Assembly (NCBI GenBank): GCA_005784505.1
Contig: VCAZ01000070.1
Coordinates: 558,001 to 622,000, forward strand
Reading direction: 5' to 3'
Source of the DNA: Bagarius yarrelli
Taxonomy: Eukaryota > Chordata > Actinopteri > Siluriformes > Sisoridae
DNA: 64,000 nt
In this document: one piece after another, positions 37,741 through 50,100 of the stretch
Numbering within the stretch: position 1 is the stretch's first letter
Layout: the number at the start of each line of letters is the position of its first letter
Translations under genes and position numbers: made by a program
The notes under the pieces: generated by a model
Database searches by the model: none
The model's input: the letters and a program-made list of their open reading frames with translations, nothing else
What the model was told of the DNA's origin: nothing

Positions 37741-38270
37741 CCCATTCGAGCGACGGGTTCGAGTGACACCACTGGAAGCGATCTGATTGGTCGATCTGAA
37801 TGTCGATCAGTGCTGAACTGGTCTGTTGCTCTGTAAGTATGTCGTTGTGGCCACACCCCCTGAAGAGCGGCTCGTGGGGTAGAGAGAGAGCGAGCCTCGT
37901 CGCGAGGCAGGAACGAGCAATACGGGAAAATACGCTTCTTTTTTTTGTTTTTTTTCACAAAAATTCGGAGGTCCTGCTTTTGACGTTTTACTGCCGGACG
38001 TGGAGCTGAAAAACGAATATCAGGATTAGCCTGACGGAGCGAGTTTTCTGCAGATTTTTGTAGCTGAATTCGCTAGGCTAGTTCAGCTAGCCGGCCTAGC
38101 GTTCACCTCTGCCTGGGAAGCTCGACACCATTTTCCGGTCTGTGGATTGTGGAAGGTTGCTGTTAGCTGACCGGTTGTGCCATTTGATAGCTGGTTCTCG
38201 TTTATGGGGCGTGTTCACGGTTTTGTTTATTGGACTGCACGGGTTTAAACAGGGACTGACCAGCATGTGA
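37741..38270 (+). promoter_or_regulatory. prkar2a promoter / CpG-rich 5' region
   Basis: CpG density rises over about 37741-38130 compared with AT-rich flanks. An inverted CCAAT box (ATTGG) lies at 37786-37790. No TATA box is seen. Possible 5' UTR donors are GTAAGT at 37833 and GTGAGA near 38266; neither is confirmed. They would pair with the strong acceptor at 38987-38988. Confidence 0.55.
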
Positions 38271-38324
38271 GAATCAGCTAACTAACTACTAGATAATTAG
38301 TGTCACTCTCTGTGCCCCCACCCT

Positions 38325-38325
38325 C

Positions 38326-38369
<44 letters not shown>

Positions 38370-38373
38370 CTGT
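38325..38373. repeat. Compound (TC)n(TATC)n microsatellite
   Basis: CT dinucleotides run into five or so CTAT units in the prkar2a 5' region. Confidence 0.93.
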
Positions 38374-38988
38374 CTGCTCTATCTCTTTCTGTAGCTAACA
38401 TTAGCTTCAGCTGTTAGCACAGGCTAAGCTTTTACAAGGAAACTTTACAACATAGCTACCTCTGCAACGTTAGCTATTGTCATTGGTGTTTATCTTTATC
38501 AAATTCGCACTAGTTGATACACTGGCAGGAGGAAAGAACGAACGAAGCCCAAAGTGCAAAGAGAAAAGCAGTAAAAGCTAAGCGTCTGTTATCTGTTAGT
38601 TGAGATAAGAGTTGTTTGCTTGCAGGTCTTTTGACGTTGGCAAAAAAAAAAGAGCCACTTGTTGAGAGGAACCGCCAAATATATAAAAATCAGTCACGTG
38701 GTTAATCACTTTTTAGGTTGGTTTTTTTTTGGAAACTCTTATTGTCCCTTTAGTACAGTTTGTACCTGATTGTTAATGAAATAGAAACATACATAAACGT
38801 TACTCTGATTAGTGAATCTATTGGCCTTAAAAGCTTTCTGAAAATCTGTCATTAAAATTATATATTTTTTTTTTTTTTTGACAAAGACTAATTGTCTCTA
38901 ACTTGTTTAAGGTACGAAGAGGTAAACTATATGATTGCCGATTAATCTTCCCGTAATTTTCTAAAGACTTGATTTTTTTTTCTCGTAG

Positions 38989-39238
38989 GTCTACCTCTGA
39001 AAGCTCACTGGGCTACAAGGCGTATCTATTTCAAATACATTGAAACCTAGATAAATAACTCGTTATTACTTGCCCTTTGACAGCAGCATTTATACTGCAG
39101 TTCATCCAATACAGGACTGAGCAGGCAAAGAATATTTATATTTTTGTACCACAGTCCAGAAATTACAGAAACATATATATATATAAATATATATATATTA
39201 ATAATAGGGGGTATCAGGGCCAGCATCACCATCCAGCC
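38989..39238 (+). other. prkar2a 5' UTR part of the first coding exon
   Basis: Preceded by an oligo-T tract and CTCGTAG, a strong acceptor, so the UTR may be spliced to an upstream non-coding exon. It includes an AT array at 39173-39203. An in-frame ATG at 39077 would add 54 low-complexity residues; I reject it as the start. Confidence 0.5.
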
Positions 39239-39491
39239 ATGAGTATTGAGATCCCGGCAGGTCTGACCGAGCTTCTGCAGGGTTACACAGTGGAGGTGCT
39301 GCGGCAGAGGCCTCCGGATCTGGTTGAGTTCGCTGTGCAGTATTTCACCCGACTCCGAGAAACGAGGAGTCAAGACGGATCCGGGGCCACTGCCAAATCA
39401 GGTGGCAAAGGAGTGATGTTTGATGGCGAGCCTATGCAGACAGAGTCTAATGGTGAAGATGACGATGATGAAGACGACTCTGACTTTGAGC
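39239..39491 (+). CDS. prkar2a: prkar2a coding exon 1 (dimerisation/docking)
   Basis: MSIEIPAGLTELLQGYTVEV through DLVEFAVQYFTRLRE, then an acidic end DDDDEDDSDFE. ATG at 39239 has G at -3, a good context, and gives the conserved N-terminus whose Ile residues contact AKAP helices. It ends in phase 1 before GTAAGT. Confidence 0.97.
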
Positions 39492-40633
39492 GTAAGTACT
39501 TAATTATCCGAAGGAAAAGGAATATCATTTCTGTAAAAAAAAAACACTTGTTGCCCTGGAGAAACTTTTAAGCAATCTATATAGAAGAAATAACCGTTCT
39601 TTAATTGCCAGGTTAAGAGGCTTTGACCTGCAATTTGTGTAGACAAAGTGTGTTGTGTATTCTGTATAATCACACAGGCAATGCTGATATGCACAGTTGC
39701 CATGGTGTTCTGTCATTTAGCGTAACGATGGGCGGTGGGGGGGGTAGTATTTGGGCTGTTCATAACCCTGTATTTATCTGAAAAACATTTAAATCATTAA
39801 ATCATGTGTGCCTGTTTTAGTCTGTATTTGATATTTAACAGAATAGTGGCTTTTTGAACATGCAAATCTGTGAATGATGGGATCTGGTCATTGAAAAAGC
39901 CAACAGATTTTTTACAATGGCAAAACGAGCGCTCGGGCTACATCACAGCAGCCTGTGTTCTCTTTCATCTTTCTGTTTTCTAGGGATGCTGCTCTGGTTG
40001 CTCTGTGTGATAATTGCTCACATTAGCATCATATAAATCTGATGATGAATTACGGAAGGGAGACTTGCACGGACAGGGTTTTTTTATTAGCTAATTAATC
40101 TATGTGTAATTGTTATTGAAACCCAAGGTTCAATTTGTCCGCCCAACAAGTGTCCCATTGAAGCAAGCAGAAATGTTTTTGATGTGCTTATTTTGAACCG
40201 TGAAGAAGGTCTAGTCAGTGTCTTCACTTGTGTTTTCTCACCTAGTTTACCTGACCGTCCTTGCAGAAATTTTAAGGATGTGTCTTGGGCTAGTGGCACA
40301 TGTTATCCATCATAGAAGGTTCTGGTAAAGGATCACGTATAATGTTTAATAGACTCTGTGTGGTTGATGTATTCGAGTAAAGATACCAGTGCCATGACTC
40401 AGCAGTAAGTAAGACTGCATTTACACCGCTGGTCTTGATGCTAAATTCAGATTTTGGGACTTTTTTTTTTTCTTATTCTTCTTTTGAAGTCTATATCTGC
40501 ATTTACACTATACACCGCAAAACAACAAAGGGTAAATGTACTGACCAACAAAGGAACACAATGTTTGAAGGATGAAGATGATTATTCCGTATTTTGCTTT
40601 AAAGGTCAGCATAGCATTACACTCTTTAGGTAG

Positions 40634-40673
<40 letters not shown>

Positions 40674-43600
40674 GTGTATATGTAATAACTGTCTCACAGC
40701 TCATAAAAGTTATGCCAAAATTTGCTTTGGACCATTGATTATTGCTCCAGTATTTCTTCTCCTTAGCCCAGGTAAGGTTCTTGACACTGGAAATACAGCT
40801 CATTTCCTAGACACGTGTTGTATGTGGTGGCTCTTCATGCACTGACTCAAGCCTTAGTCCGCTCCCACCAAAGCGTCCCCATGTTTTTAAATCGACTTAA
40901 AAATGTTCTCAAGGCTACGGTCATTCGTTTCACTCGTGCACATTTTCATACCACACTTGGCCTCCCTATGCTTTGATACAGGACTCAGAAAGCCCTTTCA
41001 GCAATAACCTTCTGTGGCTCAAAATCCTTATGAAGATGTTAATAAGTGTCTTCAGGACACATTTTGGGTCAGCAGGCTTCCCTATGATTGTGGTTGCGTG
41101 TACAGAACCAGTTGCTTTTTCAATAATTTTCAGCTATAGGCCACAATTATCAAAATTTAAAAAAATAGAGTTAACATGGGTCGAAATAGGTAAAAAAATA
41201 ATTCACTTAGTTTTTAAATACATTACTTTTGTAATATATAATTTTGTGCCCCCCCTGAGTTGACGCATCGGCAAGTGAAAATCTGTCTGTTTACATGGCA
41301 AACTCGAATGCATAAAAGATTTCTTTCCACGTGCAAAAGCCTGAAACTAATCTGAAACTGTTGGAATCCTTGTAGTTTCTTTTCCTGCTTACACAATATA
41401 TATGCCACATTGGAAATAAAAAATTGTCACTTGATACATGCAGTGTGAATGCGGCCTAAGAACGCACCTAAACCTTTTTTTTTAGTGTTGAACTGTACCA
41501 CCCTCGCTAACCTTTATTGGTTGTAACCACATCATTTTCCTTCTGATTTGCATGCAGTTAAACTCTGCTCAAATGTTTGTCAGCCGCGGTTGAAAGTAAA
41601 TAGCCTCTGGCTTGGTGCATCACTGCCAGTGCTGCAGGGTGAGACTTTCTCACATGCTGAACTGCAGTGTCTCTTGCACATAAATTAATAAGTAACTTCT
41701 TATATTACCCCCCAAAATTAAATTTTTAGGCACCATAAGGCATTCTGGTTTTAAAAGATAAGGCCATGGCAGTATGGGTGTTGTTTTTGGTGGAGTATCA
41801 TTTGGGTTTTAACAATATCTGTGCCAAATCGATATCTCAAAAAAGAGCGCAATTGTTGAGCAACATTTATTAGCTGCAGGTTTCACCACACCACACTGCT
41901 GATGACAGATCAAACGCAATTTAAGGTTGACCTTTAGCGTTTAGTTGTTTCCACCTTACCATCTGACATGCACACAACTGAAAAACAACTAAAGATTAAG
42001 TAGTTACAAAAGAATAAATATGCAAGTTATTTTTTTGATCAAAAATGTTCATGGTGTTTTTCCAGACTACACATGATAATGCAAACGTTTGCAAGGTAAA
42101 ACACTGTCACCAATAAATACTTGCATAGATGAAATAGAACAATTGGGGTGTTGACTGGTGTTCATGTTAATAATAATACAAAACACCTACTATGAATGGC
42201 TGACTGTAGCTCACCTTTCCTGTAAAGAACCTGGGGGATCGGAAGTGGTGGCTCATGGTTAAAGTGTTGGGACTGCCAAAACAAAGATTGTGGGTTCGAT
42301 TCCCAGCTTCGCCATGGCCCTTAACCCACAATTGCTTAGTTGTATAAATGAGATAAAATGTAAGTCGCTCTGGATAAGGGTGTCTGCTGTAAATGTAAAT
42401 GAAAAGTATCTTCATCAACTACCCTATAGTATTTTGTTACTAATGGCTATAGGGTTTACACCTGGCATGCGTTCTCTGAGATCATGCGTAGAGCGCAAAG
42501 GATTAACAGATTGACTGCGACTATCTACTATTACTTTTGGATTAGAATCACTGAATTAGATTTTGAATGTTTAGTTTTAAGTTTGTTTGATTTGAATAGT
42601 TATGAAGTTATTTAATGGCTGTAATGTTAGAATTTAATAATGCAACTTTAGTGTACGCACATTGTACGTAAAACCAGCACCCAGAAAAGAGAGAAAAAAA
42701 CTATTTTTTTAGCTATTTTAAGAGTGTTTTTAAATAAGAAATAATTGTCGTAATTTTAAGGAATTGTGCAGTAACAAGTCAAATAGACGAACATGACTGG
42801 TGGCCTGTTTTTACCACCAGGGCTTAGCAGTCATCAGAAATCAACTTTTCCACAAACAGTCCTGTTTGCTCCATTTCCCACACTGTTTAACTGAAACATT
42901 AACTAATGAGGTAGTCCAGAGTGGAAACATCTGGAAGTTCAGATTGAGGTCCATGTTCATGCACGCGTTCCTTTATGAGCACTTTGAGAATGTGTTTAAA
43001 CCTGAATCAAGCTTTGTTTTACTTGTGATTTAAGATATTTGGAAAGAAGTAAATAAAAAAATAAAGCATGTTAATGGTGCTGGATGATAAATAAAAAAAG
43101 TAATAGAAACTGTAATTAGGAACCCTTTACCGTCTTAACTTTTCTATTTGTTTATTTGGGTTTTGTAATGCATTTCCCTTAATAATCTAATGACATGACC
43201 CCTGAGAGCTTAAACATTCAGTCAACTAAGCAACAGGAAGGGGCTTGTAAAAAAAAAAAAGCGCAGTGATCCAAATTACAGCCATTCTGATGCTCATACC
43301 TTGTATAATAAATAATTCTATAACCTTGATAGAAGTGCTAATGGTATACAAATGAGAATCCTATAATATAACCCTTCATATTGCTGTTGTTTCTATAGCA
43401 ACAACTAATGGGGGGGGTCGTGTTCTGTTATTTGACATTTTCCTTAACTAAGCAACCTTTCGTAATTTGTTCATGACATGCCATGTTAGCAAATAATGAC
43501 GGAGATCCTTATAGAAGGCAAGGTTGCCAGATGTAGCACTTTAGTATAGGTCTCTAGCTCGGTCGTTATTGATATTATGTTTGGGCCGGAAAAACTTGAA

Positions 43601-46600
43601 ATAGTAATGATAAAGTTGCTTTCTGATTTTTCTTACTGATTTTTCATTTCAATTTTATTAAGGTTTGTTGACGGGTTATACATTCTTCAGAATATGTTCT
43701 CATTGTTCTTTTATAACTAGCTGCTATGGTTGAGTTGTCATAGAGACGGCGCAACCTGTCACTAAGGGATACATCCTCAAAGCCAACAGAACACCCCGAC
43801 TTCATCAGCTCACACGTATTTCACCATAATAAAACATTGAATTAAACATTGATTACCAGAACCGGCCTTTGTAATCTACTATATCTATAATGAGTAGCTG
43901 TGTCAAATATATAAAACAAAACCTAAAAAGAGAAAGTAATTATTTTCAGTACTGTGTATAGAATGTGCTGTTTTAGACTGATTGTGTAGACATTGGTATT
44001 TTTTTTTTGCTTATTATATCACACGTCTTTTGCCTTTTTTGGATTAGCTTGAGTAAAGGAATAAAAGGGAGTGAGGGGATAGTAAGCGGATTGTTGTCCT
44101 GCATGGCTAAATCTCTTAATCTTTTTACAGTCACAGAGAGTATTATCTAATATGAGTTTCTCTACGCTTTTGTTTACCTGCAAGATGAAAATCTACTTTT
44201 TCTTGTTAGTTGTAAAGGTTTTTTTTTCGTTTTTTTTAGATCCAATTAAAGTCCTGCTTAAAGTTCATATCGGGGTCATGTTAAAGATTCATTAAAAAAA
44301 AAAAATTACATATGCATGTGCATATATGTAGTTATGTTTGTTTTACTAAAAAGTGTCATTGTGAGCGGAACAATTGATGAAACATTACTTTCATGGGATT
44401 TTTTTTTTCCAAATGCTGAAGTCGTATACTGTTCTACAGAAAATAATTTATGTCTACTTTAATCCGGTTAGTGAATGAAGATGGATTTTGGTACTTCTGC
44501 TGCTGCAAGTTTAAGGAAGCGGACAGCAAAGATTTAGTTAATGCACTACAGATAGCTGCTTTTAAATGAATGTGTTCTCAGACCGTCTACTCAGACCGAG
44601 TATAAATTTCTCTTGTGCCAAAGCAATGTAGAAGAGATAAGCCGGCGGTGAACCTTGAACAGAGAATGGAATGATCACAGGGCACCTGCAGCATAGCAGC
44701 TAAAACATTGGACTGGGAGTGGTGAAGTTGCTGTGAATCACAAATTAGGTGTCAAAGGTGTTTTAAAAAGTAGCTTCCAAATCCAATCTTATATTTTATT
44801 ATAGGAACAGCAGGGTTCTTCATTTCCTACACTTCATTTCCGTCCGATTTTGTGTGTTGTGTGAATAATTTTCCAAATATAACATAGGAAATGTGTAATT
44901 GCAGTCTTTGTGTTTTAATCGATGCATATGAAGACTTCTGACCTTGTTGGCTGAAGCAGATAGAGCGCAACAAACATGCAGAGCGTTTTTAAACGTGTGT
45001 CAAAGAAACACGTCAGTGTAGACGTAAAAGAAATTCTGATCCTCACCAAAAACCACAAATTATACTTCGTACACATGCTTGGCCCCAAATCTTATTATTT
45101 ATTAAACAGAATAACGACATTTATACTTTATTTTAAATCTGTTGTTCAAGAAGCTTCATATAATCTGATTTGGAGAACAAATTATTTAACAGTCTGTAAA
45201 GATTTTAATGGAAAACATTTCACACTATGACGAGTATTAGTTTTTAACAACTGCCTAAAACCAGTATAAAATGGCCGTGACCTATCCAAATAATAAAAGC
45301 CCCTCTGGGTGGGTGTCGTCTACAACACTTGAAAAATGCAAATGATGGTGTATGTGCACGCTGGGGCCTTTGTGTGGCTCTTTTATTCATGTATACATGC
45401 AGTACAGTGTGTTTGAGTTTGTTGTTAATAGTGTGTTGTTGTTTTTTTAAGATAATTTGGAGCAAAATAATTCAGATTCTCTTTAAGTCCCGCATTTAAA
45501 AAGAAGATATTGTTTAATTATATTACGAATAATTGAAAATGTGGATCTTGCCAATATCATTTAATATCATATCACCAAATTTGACTCTGTACAAAGAAAC
45601 TCTTTTAAATATATGGATTTTCCCTTTTTTTATGTGAAGAAACTCTTTGGTTTCCTGTTTGAGTTTGTTCTGCTATATACCAGGTCAGGCAATGTGGATT
45701 TCATTAACGCTTCAGCTGTCACAATATTGTCCTTTTTCAGCTGCAGGAGAAATCTGGCCATTTTATCTAACAGAATCGGTGCCGAAATGTTTAAGCAGCT
45801 CACTAGAGTACTGACTGTTCCAGAGTCCCTTCTGATTTCACTTTGGGTTCTGCATTTAAAGCAAATCTGTTGAAGTTAGGCAACCTCTTAACTGCTATAA
45901 AAAAGTTTTATTAACCTCTTCAATTTATTTTATAAGCAAATTAACATTTAAGACGTTGGGCTCACTTTTAAAACCGCAATATTCTCCCAGTTATTAGCGC
46001 TTTAAATATTTTTGTGATATAGTTTGCTGTTTTTAGCACTCTTTTTGTAAGTAATTTTAATGTTGCTGTACCACTTAAAGAAATGGAAATTGTATTGTCT
46101 GCTCTGGGTTTGTGGTGTTATATTCTATCTTTTATTTGTATTTTCTTGGACCAATTGCACTTGCTGCCAGTTAAATAATTGCTCCTGCTATTGTTTTCCC
46201 GCTGTTTTCTTGGCAATACATTTTCATGTGTGTTTGTCTAGCCTCAGGAGAGGATAGCAAAACTGTTGAAGGACCGGAAGGCTCGGTAGCACATCATTCC
46301 TTTCTGTCTTTTGTTTTTTTATACCTGATTTCTTTTTTGGCACTTCTGAAGAACAGATTATTTAACTTCCCTGTTTGCTGTCTATCTTATCTTAGATGAG
46401 GATGATGCCATTGAGAGACTGTTAAAAAATGTGATACCATTTTTATTTGTAGCCATGTTGTTAAAATATTTTACCTTATTGTGTGTGTGTGTGTGTGTGT
46501 GTGCTTGTGCATGTTTGCATCTCTTCTTTTGTCAGGCCCGGATAATAATCTGGATTTTGCTACTTCCCTATTTTGTCTATAACAACAGTAGAATGAGGAA

Positions 46601-47086
46601 GGTCAGGCTAAACTCCCCCGTCTCTATTTGTTTTTCACACACTAGCGTCTCAGTTCAGAGCCAGTCTTCTTGCTGCTTTAGTAGCAAAGAGATCATTTAT
46701 GAAATAGCAACCTGCTTAAAGAGATTGTAACTATGAGACAATGGGCTTAGGGTGCTGGTTGTTTTCTTTACTACGGCCAAGTGGAACTTAGCATTTATAA
46801 CACTGCTCAGTAATGCGCTTCACCAGAAAAGCTTTTAAATTGGTTTAGCGTAAACAAATAAGTGTTCGCAAACATTTTAAGTGTATAGGTCACGCAAAAT
46901 AATCTTAAGGTCACAGTTGTTTTTCACAGTACTGGTATGTCAGTACTACCAGGATAGGAGGAGCTGCTGTAGTCATGCTCCATTGTTCAAACGTTGGTAT
47001 CTTAATATAATTATTATCTATCTATCTATCTATCTCTCCTCCTCTCTCTCCTCTCTCTCTCTCTCTCAACGTCTCGTCCTTCCCTC

Positions 47087-47126
<40 letters not shown>

Positions 47127-47133
47127 TATAATA

Positions 47134-47164
<31 letters not shown>

Positions 47165-50100
47165 GAGTATACTTTATAATACTTATTAGTGTTTGTGTAT
47201 TATATAACCGCTTTAAGTCGTATTTTTTGTTACTACTTTATTTTCTTTTTAAAAGCCACATTAGTTTTTCAATGATCCTTTTTTTACAGATGTTTGGGTT
47301 GTTGTGGTAATGGTTTGTTTTTTATTCCATCTAAAATGGATATTTGTGCTTTTTGTTGTGTTGACCACTAGTTAATTTCATGCTACTATTCGATCTATCA
47401 ATAGTGTCACTGTGCTCTGACACCAAAATGCCGGCAGCGTTTTAATCAATCCAACCAAACCTTTAGTTCCCCGCTGAAATAGACTTAATGCCATTCAGAA
47501 AGATGCGCATCCCTGATGTGTATAAACCTTTCAAAAGAGAAAACTTTGCAAATAAAAAGAAAAACTGCTTTATTTAAAACTATTTTTTTCTAAGTTATTA
47601 TTAATTTTTTCAATTTTGAAGCAAATGAACCAAAGACGTGTCAAAATGCGGTGGGCGATTTGTGTTTTATTGCCGATGCGATTATACAGATCAATAGGCT
47701 GAGAACCAATTATGTAAAAATGAAAATTGTCAAAATTAGGAATAACAAGGCTCTGAAAAATGCTTTGACACATATCTTTTAATTCATTACCATTAATATT
47801 ATAATAATATACAAATTGTAGGAGGCACCCAGCAGCTTTCTGTAAACAGTTTTTTAAAAATAAGCGACTGCAACAAATGGAAAAAAAATAAAATAAGCAA
47901 ATAAATGTAATTCTTCTAAGTTTTAAAATAATAAATGGTAATAATAGAGCCCCAGTCCAGCATTGAAACCTACCTAAACCTACATTGAAAATTTTTTTAT
48001 TTTCTTTTATTTTTTTTTTTTATTTTCCTTTATTTGTGGACAAAAATAAATGTCAGATGCATTTATTACTAGACCACTGTGTACTGATTACCCTGAAATC
48101 TCGATCTATAAAGTTATTAAGAGGAGATGATGTTTTGATATTCTGGTGAGTCAGTTGGCTACTTAAGCACATACATCATAAGCACAATTGCTGCACTGTT
48201 AGAGGAAATCATCATGCCGGGTGGGTATGGAGGGACTGGAAGCAGAGAACCACCACTATTCTGAAGTAGATTATCGTGCTATAACGCACATACTAAAGTC
48301 GTTATTTTTCTTACTTCACACTAAATTACGCTTTTTAGAAATTCATTTAACAACTAACTGTAAATAGATTTTTAAAAAAAAAGGTTTTTTTATCGTAAAT
48401 TGTTTTTATTTCACACATTCACATTTCTATTGCCATTTTTTCTATTTCCTACTTTGCACATAAGTGACTTTGTATCTCGAAGCCAAGACCGTAACAATTT
48501 AATTCCCACTTGTGGGCTTAAAAGATTATCTTATCTTATCTGAGACAAAATGTATTTTGAATCCCTATTTGCGCTTGCATTTTAAGCACTAAAGACATTT
48601 ATTAATTCCCATCCCTATAGGCGTTATTCTAGAAAATCAACCAAAACTCTTTGTATAATAAATAACTTTAAAAGCTACAGAAATGAAAAGGACTTCACCT
48701 TGCTTTAATACTTCTTTTATTCAGGCCTTGATAAATATAGTGATGAAATATGAACACTAAACCTTACCATACCAACCAATTCCACTGTACACATTTCACA
48801 GTGGTGTGGACAAACCATATTTGACTTTTTCTCAAGTAACATCTTTTCCATGATTACCCAACTACATTTATCGCATTATACAAAAATACTAGTTAGCCAC
48901 GCCCACTATTTACACATCATGTTTACACAGAATTTAAAAAATCTTTTACAGATACAGATATATACCGTCATACCGCCCATCCCTACTATCATGGTGCCAA
49001 AAACTCTTTGTCCTGCAGACTGCTGCAAAGCTCTCACTCTAAAGACATCTAACTAAACAGACAACTTTGGCATATCCACAATTTTTCCCATTTTATTTAT
49101 TCAATTTAAACACTGTTCCTAATTTCAACGTATTTAGTCATGAATTCTGCCATACTACTTAGCTGTTATTGTGGAAACTATAACATTTCCAAACAAGTGC
49201 ATTGTAAACTGTATTCCGTTACAACTGACTACTAACTTAAACTTTATAAAGCAGGTTTTACCGAGAGAAGAGATTTGTCAGTGTTTTTACGTTCATGCCT
49301 GTTTACGTTTATTCTGGAATGAAGTCTGTTCTATTTTTCTGCCTAGCAGCTATGAATAAAAATAAATTATCTAATTTGCAGCAACTGTTTTCAGGGTTCT
49401 AACAATTAGTCTAGAAATGTTTCTTGATATTCTGCTACTTTTTGTCCTAACCCTTTTACACACACCCAAACGAAAAGGCTGATTGAGCTGGACTGAGAAC
49501 AGATAGAGAGTGTGGTTCAGTTTACCGGCTAAATCTACAGCACTATGAGTAAAGCTACGTGGTCCTGGTCAAGCGTTAGCATTATATCCTCCAGGAGGGG
49601 TTTTACTCTAGTTTTTGGATAGGTTTTACTTTAGTGTTACTTCAACACTAAATCATAAGGTTATAAGTGATGTGTGTTTAATTTAATGAGGAAAAATAAT
49701 TAAATCTGATTGTCCTTGAAACGCTTCAGCAGGAAATGTTCCATGTAGATGCAGAGATGTGCTCTAACCTTGTCCAATCTGAGAGCAGATAAAATGGACA
49801 AATGGTGGCCTTGTTTAATCACACTGAAGATATCGTTTGGAAGAAATGACCTTGTCTCTAATACAAGCATTAAGAGCTGTTTACGTTTGATGCTTTTGTT
49901 CGGTTTCGTGTTTTCGCATCGGCATCACCTTGTTATAAATAATTTTAGAGTCTCTCCTTAGCGTCATTGGTCTTTTATGCATCCGTTCTGTATTAATCAC
50001 TTCACTTGAGTTGAGGGTGAAGTTAAATCTTTCTGTTGGTCAGTAAAGAGTTAACTCCGCTGGCACACTGCATTACGACTCTGCCTTTTATGGCTCTAGG

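Noticed and set aside
39077..39238. In-frame upstream ATG that would lengthen RII by 54 residues
   Set aside because: The added part is AT-repeat low-complexity sequence unlike any RII subunit; MSIEIP at 39239 is the family start.
45613..45873. 86-codon open frame on + in prkar2a intron 1
   Set aside because: No similarity to a known protein, no splice or promoter context, AT-rich chance frame.
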